Below are positions 38,358-48,118 of a stretch of DNA of 64,000 bases, piece after piece. Each line of letters starts with the position of its first letter. Positions within the stretch are counted from its first letter, which is position 1. Source of the DNA: Methylicorpusculum sp. Its GTDB lineage: Bacteria; Pseudomonadota; Gammaproteobacteria; Methylococcales; Methylomonadaceae. The notes beneath the pieces are model-generated. The model was not told where the DNA came from. It made no database searches and was given only the letters and a program-made list of their open reading frames with translations. The stretch covers positions 26,691 through 90,690 of the forward strand of contig NZ_JAUSBX010000045.1 of assembly GCF_030651835.1 (NCBI RefSeq), written 5' to 3'. Position numbers and translations under genes: made by a program.

Positions 38358-39458
38358 TTAAATGACGATTAACTCTGCACGAAGAGCGCCTGCTGACTTA
38401 AGTGCTTCAAGAATAGCGACCAAATCACTGGGTGCCGCGCCAACATCATTAACGGCCTTGACGATTTCATCCAATGACACACCGGGATTAAATACGAACA
38501 TCCGGTTATTTTCCTGTTCGACACTGATATCCGATTGAGGCGTAACAACGGTTTGACCTTCAGAAAAAGGCTCCGGCTGACTGACTTGCGGATTTTCACT
38601 GATGGTAACGGTCAGGCTACCGTGAGAAACTGCCGCAGGTTGAACCGTGACTTTGCTGTTGATGACTACGGTACCACTACGAGAGTTAATAATAACCCGC
38701 GCGGGCGCATCATCAGGTGAAACCATCATGTTCTCAATCATCGACGCAAAGGTAACGCGTTGAGAGGTATCCGATGGCGCACTGACTTGGACTGATGAAC
38801 CATCCAAAGCCTTGGCTGCGTTCGGTCCCAAGGTACGATTTATGGCCTCTGCCATACGATTAGCCGTCGTAAAATCAGCGTTGTGCAGATTAAATATCAA
38901 GTCGTTTCCTTCAGCAAAAGGAGAAGCCACTGCACGCTCAACTGTCGCCCCGTTTGGAATGCGGCCGACACTGGGATTATTGATGGTGATATTGGAACCA
39001 TCCTGTCCGGAAGCGCTTAAACCGCCAACGACCAGACTCCCTTGGGCAACGGCATACACTTGTCCGTCCGCCCCTTTTAATGGGCTCATTAGCAGCGAGC
39101 CACCGCGCAAACTTTTAGCATCACCTATCGATGATACGGTCACATCTATCGTTTGACCGGGTTTGGAAAAAGCCGGCAATTCAGCATGGATTGCAACGGC
39201 GGCAACATTCTTTGCCCTGGGATCGACGCCAGGCGGCAAAGTCATGCCTAACCGAGCCAGCATGCTACGAAGCCCTTGCCCGGTAAACAAGGTTTTATCG
39301 CCGGATTTATCCAAGCCAACGACCAGACCATAACCCACTAGCTGGTTACTGCGAACCCCGGCTATCGAAGCTATATCCTTGATACGCTCAGCTCTTGCCG
39401 GCATCAAAACACTCATTGCCAGCAAAATAGCGATTATGGGTTTTATTAAATTTTTCAT
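38358..39458 (-). CDS. flgI: Flagellar P-ring protein FlgI
   Basis: A 366-residue periplasmic protein with a signal peptide ([16 protein letters not shown]) and the typical start of the mature part, [21 protein letters not shown]. Forms the bushing around the rod in the peptidoglycan layer. The C-terminal [18 protein letters not shown] is also characteristic. Confidence 0.97.
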   Translation of the reverse strand: MKNLIKPIIAILLAMSVLMPARAERIKDIASIAGVRSNQLVGYGLVVGLDKSGDKTLFTGQGLRSMLARLGMTLPPGVDPRAKNVAAVAIHAELPAFSKPGQTIDVTVSSIGDAKSLRGGSLLMSPLKGADGQVYAVAQGSLVVGGLSASGQDGSNITINNPSVGRIPNGATVERAVASPFAEGNDLIFNLHNADFTTANRMAEAINRTLGPNAAKALDGSSVQVSAPSDTSQRVTFASMIENMMVSPDDAPARVIINSRSGTVVINSKVTVQPAAVSHGSLTVTISENPQVSQPEPFSEGQTVVTPQSDISVEQENNRMFVFNPGVSLDEIVKAVNDVGAAPSDLVAILEALKSAGALRAELIVI

Positions 39459-39468
39459 GTCCCTCTCC

Positions 39469-40143
39469 TTAAAACGGGAACCAGGGGCTCATAAAGATGC
39501 GCGCCAACCAGCCCATTTTAGACGCATCGGCAACCGCACCATCTCCGGTATACATCAGCGTGGCATCGGCAACTTTTGTAGAAGGAATCATATTAGCTGC
39601 GTCAATATCTACCGGTCTGACGATACCGGAAAGACGGACATATTCACTACCCTGGTTGAGCGCCATCCGCTTTTCACCCCGAACCCGTAAATTGCCGTTC
39701 GGTAAAACTTCAACTACGGTAACTGATATATTGCCGATCAAACTGTTGCTTTGATTCGCTTCACCTTCTCCCGTAAATTGACTGGATGACAGCAATTCAG
39801 TTTGCACATCCTGCCCTAAAATGGTTCCCGGAGATACGCCCATCAACATGGGGGCTGAGACTTTAACCGACGTCGATTTATTGGCATCCATATCGGCTTG
39901 TTTTTTAGCCTGCATTCTTTCTGCAAGGGTAATCGTCAAGACATCACCCACCCGTTTGGCGGTATGGTCTTCAAACAACCGCATATCATAATTAGCCACA
40001 TAGATAGAGCCGCTGGTTTGAGCAGGAGGTCTTAAATCTGCCGGTTGAACCGGGGCAAAAGCAGGATCCCTGTTTGGCAAAGGCGTACAGCCAATCAACA
40101 AGACGGGCAAAATAGCAATCAGGCGGAATTTAAACTTTTTCAT
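39469..40143 (-). CDS. flgH: Flagellar L-ring lipoprotein FlgH
   Basis: A 224-residue outer-membrane lipoprotein with the lipobox LLIGC and the family motifs [40 protein letters not shown] and [10 protein letters not shown]. Forms the L-ring with FlgI's P-ring below. It lies 10 bases before flgI in the operon. Confidence 0.97.
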   Translation of the reverse strand: MKKFKFRLIAILPVLLIGCTPLPNRDPAFAPVQPADLRPPAQTSGSIYVANYDMRLFEDHTAKRVGDVLTITLAERMQAKKQADMDANKSTSVKVSAPMLMGVSPGTILGQDVQTELLSSSQFTGEGEANQSNSLIGNISVTVVEVLPNGNLRVRGEKRMALNQGSEYVRLSGIVRPVDIDAANMIPSTKVADATLMYTGDGAVADASKMGWLARIFMSPWFPF

Positions 40144-40152
40144 ATCAGATCA

Positions 40153-40941
40153 CTAGAGTTGCTGGGTGACAAATGAGAGCATTTGATCTGTTGTAGAGAT
40201 GGCTTTTGAGTTCATCTCATAAGCTCTCTGGGTTTCAATCATATTAACCAGCTCTTCAACCACATTGACATTGGACGTTTCCAGCGAACCTTGATAAAGG
40301 GCGCCCAATTCATTTTCGCCGGGAATACCCAGAACCGGCGGCCCGCTGGCTGTGGATTCGCGAAACAAGTTTTCGCCAATGGGTTCCAAACCTGCCGTAT
40401 TGATAAAGTCAGCCGTTTGAATTTGGCCGATTTGCACTGCCGCAGGATTTCCCGGCTGAACCACAGTGACGGTGCCGTCACGGCCAATCGTTAGACTCAT
40501 CGAATCATTTGGCACGGTAATAGCCGGTTCCAGCAGCATACCTTCGGATGTCACGACCTGACCTGTATCGTCCAGTTTAAAAGAGCCGTCACGGGTATAA
40601 TTGATATCGCCGTTGGGGCTAAGGATTTGAAAAAAGCCTTTACCGCTTATAGCCACATCCAGAGAATTTTCAGTTTGTTGAATGTTCCCTTGCGTATGAA
40701 GTTTCTCAGTTGCAACCGTTCTAACACCAGTACCTAGTTGCAATCCCGTCGGCAGCCTTGTACCTTGAGTACTTTGCGCCCCGACTTGGCGGATATTCTG
40801 ATAAATCAAATCCTCGAACAATGGGCGTGATTTTTTGAACCCGGTGGTATTAACGTTAGCCAGGTTGTTGGCGATGATTGCCATCCGTGTTTGCTGCGCA
40901 TCCAGTCCGGACTTGGCCACCCATAATGCTCGTTCTGTCAT
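40153..40941 (-). CDS. flgG: Flagellar distal rod protein FlgG
   Basis: A 262-residue rod protein of canonical length. N-terminal [19 protein letters not shown] with [13 protein letters not shown] and C-terminal [20 protein letters not shown] are the rod signatures; GFFQI and YTRDGSF lie between. It is the most abundant rod subunit and connects to the hook. Confidence 0.97.
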   Translation of the reverse strand: MTERALWVAKSGLDAQQTRMAIIANNLANVNTTGFKKSRPLFEDLIYQNIRQVGAQSTQGTRLPTGLQLGTGVRTVATEKLHTQGNIQQTENSLDVAISGKGFFQILSPNGDINYTRDGSFKLDDTGQVVTSEGMLLEPAITVPNDSMSLTIGRDGTVTVVQPGNPAAVQIGQIQTADFINTAGLEPIGENLFRESTASGPPVLGIPGENELGALYQGSLETSNVNVVEELVNMIETQRAYEMNSKAISTTDQMLSFVTQQL

Positions 40942-40994
40942 GATGATCTCCTAAAGTGACATTAATTTGTCATTTACATAGCTGTCAGCAGGGT

Positions 40995-41735
40995 TTATGC
41001 CATTTGCATTAACTTAGCGCTGATACCCGAATTTTCATCCGCTTGTTTCATGACTTTGGTCTGTAATTCGAAATTTTTTGCCAACTCAATCATTTCCACC
41101 ATGGCGCCCACGGTGCTGACATTGCTGCCTTCCAGTGCGCCTTGAATCAAGCGGACCGATGCATCTTCAGGACTGACCCCGCCGTCTTTCAGATACAGCA
41201 GACCATCATTCTGTTTTTCCAACTGATCCAGATCGGGCTTTACTAATTTGATCCGGTCCAATACCGCCAATGCTGTGGCATTGGCGCCTTGAGGAATAAT
41301 ACTGATGGTGCCGTCAGAGCCAATGGTCAGTTTTTCGGCCGGAGGAATGGCAATCGGCCCATTGTTTCCAATCACCGCCAAACCCGTCCCTGTTTGCAGC
41401 AGCCCTTCGGTTGTCAGCCTCAAATCGCCAGCACGAGTATAAGCTTCCTTGCCATCAGCGCCCTCAATCACTAACCAGCCCTCTCCATTGATAGCGACAT
41501 CCAGATCCCTCCCTGTCATGGCCAGAGGGCCTGACGTTAAATCAGTCCCAGGACTCTCGGTCATCGCATAAACACGCGTAGGATAACCCGGTCCGAATAC
41601 CGGCATACTGCGGGACTGCTCCAGATCAGCTTTAAATCCGGTAGTTTGACTATTGGCCAGATTATTTGCATTAGTGGTTTGCGCCATCAGAGTTTGTTTA
41701 GCGCCGTTCATTGCAATATAGAGACTGCGGTCCAT
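40995..41735 (-). CDS. flgF: Flagellar proximal rod protein FlgF
   Basis: A 246-residue rod protein starting MDRSLYIAMNGAKQTLMAQ with NNLANSQTTGFKADL and ending with the coiled segment NVSTVGAMVEMIELAKNFEL. Length is the family norm. It lies 53 bases before flgG. Confidence 0.96.
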   Translation of the reverse strand: MDRSLYIAMNGAKQTLMAQTTNANNLANSQTTGFKADLEQSRSMPVFGPGYPTRVYAMTESPGTDLTSGPLAMTGRDLDVAINGEGWLVIEGADGKEAYTRAGDLRLTTEGLLQTGTGLAVIGNNGPIAIPPAEKLTIGSDGTISIIPQGANATALAVLDRIKLVKPDLDQLEKQNDGLLYLKDGGVSPEDASVRLIQGALEGSNVSTVGAMVEMIELAKNFELQTKVMKQADENSGISAKLMQMA

Positions 41736-41756
41736 GACATTATTCCCGAAGCGTGA

Positions 41757-43058
41757 TTACCTGATATTTAAAATAGTCTGCATAATCGAATTTTCAGTCG
41801 AGATTGTCTGCGCATTGGCTTGATAAGCCTGCTGAGCCACGATCAGATTGACTAACTGCGCGGATAAATCGACGTTTGAAGCTTCAATAGCGCCGGCCTG
41901 AATCAGACCGAAATTATTCGAGCCTGGCGCTCCTGATATCGATTCACCTGAACTGGCGCTTTGCCCCCAGGAAGTATCGCCCAGTTTGGACAAACCTTGG
42001 GGATTGGCAAAGCGCACCAAAGCTACCTGTCCAATTGGCTCGGAACCGCCATTACTGAAACGCGCAAAGATAATTCCCTCGTCATCGGTATCGATGCCGC
42101 TTAACTGACCGGCAGGCAATCCGTTTTGCTTTAAATCATTGACACTGAATCGCTGATTGAATTGCGTGGAATTCGCATAACTCATTCTGCCTATGGCAAT
42201 GTCATTGGCTCCTGTTGCCGGAGTAACCGGATGAGCCGCCAAGGTAAATAAACCATCCACTACCCCGTCTGCATTCACCGGGGCGCTCAAGTTACCGGAG
42301 GGGTTAAACTTTAGCTCACCGAAATCACTTTGAGTGCCTCCAGAGCCAACCACAGGAACTAAAGTGTCATCGAGATAATGATAGACATTCCAGGTTGGCT
42401 GACTATCAACTCCAACCCCTGTATTGACAAAATAAGTCGTTAAAATATGAGAGCTGCCAAATGAATCATAGATAGTCGCCGAAGTCTGACTGCTAAAGGT
42501 ATTGGGGTCTGTTTTATCAAAAGGGAGAGCAACAATATCTTCACTGGCATCCAAATTGACTGTAAATTTGACTTGCTCTGTCGCTTGAGGTTTACCAGCG
42601 ATAGTATTTATCTGGATTGGCTGCATAACGCCAGTGCTGAAACCATCAGCAACCGTTGCTCCATTCGGTCTAAACGCTAACAACGCCTGACCTTGATTAT
42701 TAACAACGAATCCTTCTTGATTAAGCTTAAATTCCCCTGAACGGGTGTAGGCTCTATCATTAATCTCCGTGGGTGACTTAGCTAAAACAAAGAATCCTTC
42801 ACCGCTTATACCCATATCCAGGTTATTGTCCGTAAACTGCATATTGCCCTGGATAAATTGCTGCGCGACATTAGCCACCCTGACGCCTGCTCCCGGAGTC
42901 GTTTTACTGACGCCAGCCAGACTAGAGGCATAAACATCGACAAATTCAGACCGGGATTTTTTAAATCCGGTGGTATTCGCATTGGCAATATTGTTGCCGG
43001 TTACTGCCAAATTATTGGCTGCGGCATTTAAGCCGCTGAGTGCTGTTGAAAAAGCCAT
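41757..43058 (-). CDS. flgE: Flagellar hook protein FlgE
   Basis: A 433-residue hook subunit. The N-terminus MAFSTALSGLNAAANNLAVT with [16 protein letters not shown] and the C-terminus NVDLSAQLVNLIVAQQAYQA form the coiled D0 domain. The variable outer domains occupy residues about 150-360. Assembled under the FlgD cap encoded just upstream. Confidence 0.96.
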   Translation of the reverse strand: MAFSTALSGLNAAANNLAVTGNNIANANTTGFKKSRSEFVDVYASSLAGVSKTTPGAGVRVANVAQQFIQGNMQFTDNNLDMGISGEGFFVLAKSPTEINDRAYTRSGEFKLNQEGFVVNNQGQALLAFRPNGATVADGFSTGVMQPIQINTIAGKPQATEQVKFTVNLDASEDIVALPFDKTDPNTFSSQTSATIYDSFGSSHILTTYFVNTGVGVDSQPTWNVYHYLDDTLVPVVGSGGTQSDFGELKFNPSGNLSAPVNADGVVDGLFTLAAHPVTPATGANDIAIGRMSYANSTQFNQRFSVNDLKQNGLPAGQLSGIDTDDEGIIFARFSNGGSEPIGQVALVRFANPQGLSKLGDTSWGQSASSGESISGAPGSNNFGLIQAGAIEASNVDLSAQLVNLIVAQQAYQANAQTISTENSIMQTILNIR

Positions 43059-43074
43059 AAGAACGCCTCTGTTG

Positions 43075-43746
43075 TTAAATAATTTTGGTTAGCCGACTGA
43101 AGGAAACCGGACCTGTACCGGCTAAATTAACTTCAAGCCCCCGTTGACCGTTGCCCATCACGACACTCTCGACACGCGATTTCATATACGGTTGTAAGGA
43201 CACATTCTGCCCGCCCATAGAGGCTTCTACCTGAACTTTATAGACTCCAGGATTTGCAAATGTGCCGTCAATGCCAATGCCATTCCAACTGAAAGGCAAA
43301 GTACCTGACGCCTGAGGACCTAATTCCAGTGTCTTAACCGGAGCTCCGGTCGATGCATTAGTGACTCTTACCGTCACGTTACTGGCAGAGCTGGGTAAGT
43401 TAACTTCACCACTGACATCTCCACCTGCGGCTAACAAGCCATAATTTACCGGCGCAACAACATTTCTTCCGACTAATCCGGCCGCTTGCAAAGCCTGATC
43501 CGAAGATAACGAGCTGGCAAAATCCTTGAATGACTTCTGCAAATCCTGAATTCCTGAAACGGTAGAGAACTGCGCCATCTGTCCCATAAAATCGGCATTT
43601 TCCATTGGCTTCAATGGATTTTGGCTTTGTAACTGTGTGGTCATGATTTTTAAGAAAGCCTCCTGGCCTAATTCCTGTTTTTTAACAGCGGCCTTCTCAA
43701 AGGTTGCCAGTCCTAATTCTTTGAATGTATCCAAACCTATTGCCAT
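43075..43746 (-). CDS. flgD: Flagellar hook-capping protein FlgD
   Basis: A 223-residue scaffold for hook assembly. The conserved N-terminus FLKIMTTQLQSQNPLKPMEN and the FlgD Ig-like domain (ASGTLPFSWNGIGIDGTFANPGVY in parts) are present. Between flgC (13 bases) and flgE (16 bases). Confidence 0.96.
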   Translation of the reverse strand: MAIGLDTFKELGLATFEKAAVKKQELGQEAFLKIMTTQLQSQNPLKPMENADFMGQMAQFSTVSGIQDLQKSFKDFASSLSSDQALQAAGLVGRNVVAPVNYGLLAAGGDVSGEVNLPSSASNVTVRVTNASTGAPVKTLELGPQASGTLPFSWNGIGIDGTFANPGVYKVQVEASMGGQNVSLQPYMKSRVESVVMGNGQRGLEVNLAGTGPVSFSRLTKII

Positions 43747-43759
43747 GATCTTGCTCCTG

Positions 43760-44176
43760 TTATTGTCCGATTCTTAACGTTTGCAATGCCAGTTCCTTGG
43801 CGGTATTTAAAACCTCTACATTGTTCTGATAGGAGCGGGATGCCGACATCATGTTGGCCATCTCTTCAATCGTATTGACATTTGGCTTATAGATATAGCC
43901 CTCTTCATCGGCTAAAGGATGGTTGGGGGAATATTCTTTTAATGGCGGCACTTGGCTTTCCACCACACCCAAGACATTAACTTTGCTTGAGGCATTTTGC
44001 TTGTCCAGGATATTTTTCAATTCCGCAGCAAAAACCGGCTGCCTGGACTTATAGGTTTGATCAATACTGCTGCTCACCGTATTGGCATTGGAAATATTAC
44101 TGGCTACTAAATTAAGCCTGAGGGACTGGGCATTCATACCGCTGCCGGAAATATCGAATACTTTGAAAGAGCTCAT
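43760..44176 (-). CDS. flgC: Flagellar proximal rod protein FlgC
   Basis: A 138-residue rod protein: FDISGSGMNAQSLRLNLVAS with NISNANT at the start and NTIEEMANMMSASRSYQNNV at the end, both characteristic. It overlaps the flgB stop by 4 bases (ATGA), indicating coupled translation. Confidence 0.97.
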   Translation of the reverse strand: MSSFKVFDISGSGMNAQSLRLNLVASNISNANTVSSSIDQTYKSRQPVFAAELKNILDKQNASSKVNVLGVVESQVPPLKEYSPNHPLADEEGYIYKPNVNTIEEMANMMSASRSYQNNVEVLNTAKELALQTLRIGQ

Positions 44177-44571
44177 GCGGATTCTCCTTTAATGGCAGTC
44201 ATCAAGCCGGAAAACTTGCCGTTGATAAATCGCAAGCTGGCCTGATATTGCACCGCGTTTTCTGAAAATTTGGCTTGTTCTATATGGGATTCAACCGTAT
44301 TGCCATCTAGTGACGCCTGATGCGGATTGCGGAACATGAGATTGGCGCCTAACAATAGATCGGAAGGTGCTGCATGCCCGCTACGAGTTCTCTCGATGGG
44401 CAACTCATCGGGCATTGCACCTTGCAAAACCGATTGAAAATTGAGGTCTCTGGCCTTGAAGCCGGGGGTGTCTGCGTTGGCAAGATTGGAAGCCAGTACT
44501 TCGCCGCGTCTCTCACGCAAGGTCAAGGCCTGCGGATGCACGCCCAACGCCTTGTCAAAATTAATAGCCAT
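44173..44571 (-). CDS. flgB: Flagellar proximal rod protein FlgB
   Basis: A 132-residue rod protein, first gene of flgBCDEFGHIJ. It has LTLRERRGEVLASNLANADT-PGFKARD near the start and the C-terminal NTVESHIEQAKFSENAVQYQ segment. The ribosome binding site is ATGAGGCAAT before the ATG. Transcription comes from the sigma-54 promoter 40 bases upstream. Confidence 0.96.
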   Translation of the reverse strand: MAINFDKALGVHPQALTLRERRGEVLASNLANADTPGFKARDLNFQSVLQGAMPDELPIERTRSGHAAPSDLLLGANLMFRNPHQASLDGNTVESHIEQAKFSENAVQYQASLRFINGKFSGLMTAIKGESA

Positions 44572-44608
44572 GATTATTGCCTCATAGGATCGCTTTTTAT
44601 AAAGAATC

Positions 44609-44626
44609 TAGCAAATCATATGCCGC
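44609..44626 (-). promoter_or_regulatory. Sigma-54 promoter of the flgB-J operon
   Basis: The minus strand reads GCGGCATATGATTTGCTA, with GG (-24) and TTTGC (-12) 10 bases apart; the first bases deviate from TTGGCAC. The predicted start lies about 29 bases before the flgB ATG. The rest of the 283-base gap to cheR contains no gene. Confidence 0.72.
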
Positions 44627-44854
44627 AATAAAATAACATCGTTAATTCATTAAGTTAATACGCGTTACAGTAAGAGATAAAGGCAATTGACTGGATCAGG
44701 AAAAGACAGGAAGACACTGTTAAGTGCGGCAAAAATCGGCTTTGAGGCGGCAATTGATGGCCGTTTTTAATGAAGTAAGGCGGCAAGTGGCAATTAAAAA
44801 GTAATTTGGGACCAAGCAGCTGGATTGATCCCAAGCGTCAATTTATTGCCGCAG

Positions 44855-45673
44855 CTATGATGAGTTTTTTTTATAATACCGGCTACGCTGGTCCCTAACC
44901 GTAACAAATCCGTTGACACCTACCGGCATTTGTTCAGTGCTGCTCAAATACAAAAGGCCATCAGGCTCTAAGAGAGCCAACATGCGGGTCAAAATATCGT
45001 GCTTAACCTCATCGGAAAAGTAAATAAGCACGTTTCTGCAAAAAATGATGTCGAAACGGCCCATTGAATTAAAAGACCTCAGCAAATTCAAACACTGGAA
45101 ATCAACCCTGGAGCCTATTTGTGACTTAAGCTTGTATCCACCCTCAACCGCATTGAAGTAACGTTGTTTCCTCTCCGAGTCGATACCGCGCAACAATGCC
45201 GATTCCGTGTAAACTGCATTTTTTGCTTGGGCAAGCACCGTATCGGAAATATCAGTACCAACGATTCTGGCATTTAGACTTTTGCCGGTTCTATTGACAT
45301 AGTCATCAATGCACATGCTGATAGAGTAAGGCTCCTGACCCGTCGAACAAGCTGCCGACCAGATTCTGAGTGACGAACGCTTTTGAGCTAGCAAAGGTAA
45401 TAAAGTATCGGATAAATCTTTAAATTGATTTTCATCTCTAAACCAATAGGTTTCATTGGTCGTCATGGCATCAATAACCGCAACCGCTACTTTTGAGCCT
45501 GGATTTTGCTTGAGTAATAAAATAAGATCTTGGTAACTGCTGAGGTTAAACGAGGCCAAAAGACTCGATAATCTGTTTTTAACCAGATAATGCTTAGTAT
45601 CGCTGAGAATGATGCCGCAGTTTTGCGAGAGGAAGTGCTGGAAGAATTTAAATTCCTGACTATTCATTTCCAT
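44855..45673 (-). CDS. cheR: Chemotaxis protein methyltransferase CheR
   Basis: A 272-residue cytoplasmic enzyme methylating glutamates of chemoreceptors with SAM. The N-terminal helical domain is followed by the SAM-binding domain with IWSAACSTGQEPYSISM, NARIVGTDISDTVLAQA and FDIIFCRNVLIYF. No C-terminal pentapeptide-binding TPR is added. It lies 60 bases after cheV, a pairing common in polar-flagellated gammaproteobacteria next to the flgA/flgB region. Confidence 0.96.
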   Translation of the reverse strand: MEMNSQEFKFFQHFLSQNCGIILSDTKHYLVKNRLSSLLASFNLSSYQDLILLLKQNPGSKVAVAVIDAMTTNETYWFRDENQFKDLSDTLLPLLAQKRSSLRIWSAACSTGQEPYSISMCIDDYVNRTGKSLNARIVGTDISDTVLAQAKNAVYTESALLRGIDSERKQRYFNAVEGGYKLKSQIGSRVDFQCLNLLRSFNSMGRFDIIFCRNVLIYFSDEVKHDILTRMLALLEPDGLLYLSSTEQMPVGVNGFVTVRDQRSRYYKKNSS

Positions 45674-45733
45674 TATTTTTTTCTCAAAGAACGCTCAGCA
45701 GTTCCTGAATAGTTACGACCGGAAATGCCCGTT

Positions 45734-46663
45734 TTATTGATGAGCATGATAAATCTTCAACCTGTTTTGTATGGTCTTTATCAATTCATCGGGTTCAAAC
45801 TTGGCTAGAAACTCATTCGCACCGACTTTTTGAACCATTGACGTATTGAACACGCCGCTTAATGAGGTGTGCAAAACAATGTAAACACCCTTCATTCGAG
45901 TGTCTTTTTTGATTTGGGATGCCAGTGTATAGCCGTCCATTCTGGGCATCTCCACATCAGAAATGATCAAAGCATAGTGCTTTTCAAGCTCAACATTATC
46001 ATCAACTAACTGATTGAGATGCTCCCACGCTTCCAAACCATCTTTAAGCACATGACATTCCAAACCCAATTGATCGCAGACTCTTTTCACCTGGTTTCTC
46101 GCCACGGTCGAGTCATCAACAATCAACACACGATCTCCGGCCCCGGAAACAGTGCTGTCAATGGCTTCTTCAGAAGCTTGATCGCGCAAGCCAATGACTT
46201 CTTTCATGACTTTTTCAACGTCAATCACTTCCACCAGTTCATTATCGACTTCAGTCACTGCCGTCAGATACCCTTCCCGACCCAGACCTGTCGGGGGGGC
46301 TTTAACTGAGCTCCAACCAATATTGATGATTCTGTCGACCGAACCCACTAAAAAGCCTTGAACCGTTCGGTTATATTCCGTCACAATGACATAGCAACCG
46401 CTATCCCTGGGAAGCGGCCGTAAGCCGATAGCCATCGATAGATCCAAAACCGGTATTGTCTTGCCCCGCAAATGAGCAACACCACAAATGACTGAATGGG
46501 AATTGGGAATTTGGGTTAAAGACGGACACTGAATCACTTCCTGTACTTTGAATACATTAATGCCAAAACGTTGCCGACCACCCAATCTGAAAAGCAATAA
46601 TTCGAAACGGTTATGCCCTGCTAACTGCGTTCTTTGATCTACGCCTTCCAAAATTCCGGCCAT
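45734..46663 (-). CDS. cheV: Chemotaxis coupling protein CheV (CheW + receiver)
   Basis: A 309-residue fusion of a CheW-like domain (residues 20-165, FGINVFKVQEVIQCPSLTQI; RGKTIPVLDLSMAIGL) and a response-regulator receiver (RVLIVDDSTVARNQV; phospho-acceptor Asp in ISDVEMPRMDG; Lys in FLAKFEPDEL). Couples receptors to CheA and adapts the signal by phosphorylation. Divergent from flgA. Confidence 0.96.
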   Translation of the reverse strand: MAGILEGVDQRTQLAGHNRFELLLFRLGGRQRFGINVFKVQEVIQCPSLTQIPNSHSVICGVAHLRGKTIPVLDLSMAIGLRPLPRDSGCYVIVTEYNRTVQGFLVGSVDRIINIGWSSVKAPPTGLGREGYLTAVTEVDNELVEVIDVEKVMKEVIGLRDQASEEAIDSTVSGAGDRVLIVDDSTVARNQVKRVCDQLGLECHVLKDGLEAWEHLNQLVDDNVELEKHYALIISDVEMPRMDGYTLASQIKKDTRMKGVYIVLHTSLSGVFNTSMVQKVGANEFLAKFEPDELIKTIQNRLKIYHAHQ

Positions 46664-46892
46664 GACACCACCTTATTGATTTATGATTCTGCTGTGATTT
46701 TGCTAAAAATGTTGGCTTGCCGCCGCTTATTGAGCGACTCATAAACAACATTTAACCGACAATCGCTCTTAACTTCCCACTAAAACCTAATCACTAATCA
46801 GGTCCATTGCTTATATCCATAGCCGGAAACGGCTCAAAATGAAGCAAGCAAGGCAATTATAGTTTGTTTCTAATGAATTGCTGCGATGGTGT

Positions 46893-46910
46893 TTGGCATC
46901 AAAAATGCTG
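46893..46910 (+). promoter_or_regulatory. Sigma-54 promoter of flgA
   Basis: TTGGCATCAAAAATGCTG has GG and GC 10 bases apart with the TTGGCA box intact; the -12 box is ATGC rather than TTGC. The start point would fall near 46920, upstream of the ATG at 46947 but downstream of the alternative TTG at 46878, which helps decide the start codon. Confidence 0.72.
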
Positions 46911-46946
46911 AGATTGAAGGTAACGTCATTTAACCGGCACATTCTG

Positions 46947-47651
46947 ATGTTCCTTAAAACTTTGCGCTTACTTCCCTTATTACTGACCTTCGCATCAGGA
47001 AGCTATGCGGAGCCAAGCTATCAAGCGCATAGCAGTCTTTATCAAGTTGTCAGTGATTTTGTCCAAAACAATATTGATCCGGCGTCAAATTACGAACTGA
47101 CAATAGCACCTTTGGATACGCGCCTCCGGCTGGCCAAATGCAGCCAACCCATTGAAGCCTTTACCTCCCAACCTCAAGGATTGAGTCCGGACAGAAATAC
47201 AGTTGGGATTCGTTGCAACGGAGTTCAATCCTGGTCTGTTTATACCTCGGTCATCGTTCGTATTTTTGACCAGGTCATGGTGCTAAGCCAACCCGTTCAA
47301 CGAGGAGAATTATTGACGCCAAACCACGTAAGATTAGAGAAAAAGGATATTTCAAAAGTGAAAACCGGTTACTTTATCAGTCAGGAGCAAGTATTTAACA
47401 AGCAAGCCAACCGCTATTTAGCAGCTGGCACCGTCTTGCATAACGGCCTGATCATGGAACCGGTATTGATCAAAAGAGGTGAAAAAATTGTCATTCGCTC
47501 AGGGAATCCTGCCTTTGATATTCGCATGCTAGGCGTCGCCATGATGGACGGCGTTAAAGGGCAATCAATCAGTGTCAAAAATGCATCGTCAGGACGCATC
47601 ATTGCCGCTAAAGTTGAGCAGACCGGCTTTGTCAGCATTCATCAACGCTGA
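46947..47651 (+). CDS. flgA: Flagella basal body P-ring formation protein FlgA
   Basis: A 234-residue periplasmic chaperone of P-ring assembly. The start chosen gives a signal peptide (FLKTLRLLPLLLTFASGSYA). The C-terminal SAF domain is recognisable (VQRGELLTPNHVRLEKKDI, GTVLHNGLIMEPVLIKRGEK, VKGQSISVKNASSGRIIAAK). Followed by flgM and flgN, the usual order flgAMN. Confidence 0.94.
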   Translation: MFLKTLRLLPLLLTFASGSYAEPSYQAHSSLYQVVSDFVQNNIDPASNYELTIAPLDTRLRLAKCSQPIEAFTSQPQGLSPDRNTVGIRCNGVQSWSVYTSVIVRIFDQVMVLSQPVQRGELLTPNHVRLEKKDISKVKTGYFISQEQVFNKQANRYLAAGTVLHNGLIMEPVLIKRGEKIVIRSGNPAFDIRMLGVAMMDGVKGQSISVKNASSGRIIAAKVEQTGFVSIHQR

Positions 47652-47743
47652 GTCAATCAATAATAAACGATACAATCTCATAACTTAATATCAATAATTC
47701 AATAAGAACTACTGACAAAAAGTTATTACGCTATAATTTTTTC

Positions 47744-47770
47744 TAAATCTTTTTTGAATGCTGCCGATAC
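47744..47770 (+). promoter_or_regulatory. Sigma-28 (FliA) promoter of flgM
   Basis: TAAA at 47744-47747, a 15-base spacer, then GCCGATAC at 47763-47770: a match to the FliA consensus TAAA-N15-GCCGATAA with one mismatch. It lies 35 bases upstream of the flgM ATG at 47805 and overlaps the longer alternative frame starting at 47754, arguing against that start. Confidence 0.88.
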
Positions 47771-47804
47771 AGGTTATAGCAGAACATTATTGGAGGACAC
47801 TACC

Positions 47805-48116
47805 ATGGCTATTGACCCACTCACAGGCAGACAACTTGTCACCGTTCAGTCCAAAGCAACACCAAAGGGCACGGTCGAAAATAAATCAGACAAACCAAAA
47901 GTTGAGACAGGTAGCAGCGACAGCGTAAGCATCAGAGCGAATTCGGTTGGCCTTACTGCCAGTGAAGCGCTGAACAACAAAACCCCACCGGTCGATGAAA
48001 ATAAAGTAAACATGATCAAACAGTCGATAGCCGATGGCAGTTACCGTGTTGATGCCGAGAAACTGGCTCAAAAAATCATTCAATTTGAGGCTGCATTTGG
48101 CCAGGACAGCACCTAA
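47805..48116 (+). CDS. flgM: Anti-sigma-28 factor FlgM
   Basis: A 103-residue inhibitor of FliA that is secreted when the hook is complete. The start MAIDPLTGRQ has GGAGGACAC before it. The N-terminal half is disordered and polar; the FliA-binding C-terminus KVNMIKQSIADGSYRVDAEK is characteristic, and the length is normal. FliA control of its own inhibitor, as the promoter predicts, is known in several species. Confidence 0.95.
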   Translation: MAIDPLTGRQLVTVQSKATPKGTVENKSDKPKVETGSSDSVSIRANSVGLTASEALNNKTPPVDENKVNMIKQSIADGSYRVDAEKLAQKIIQFEAAFGQDST

Positions 48117-48118
48117 TC

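Noticed and set aside
46664..46760. Sigma-54 promoter for cheV on the minus strand
   Set aside because: The best candidate (GCCAACATTTTTAGC) has no GG dinucleotide at -24.
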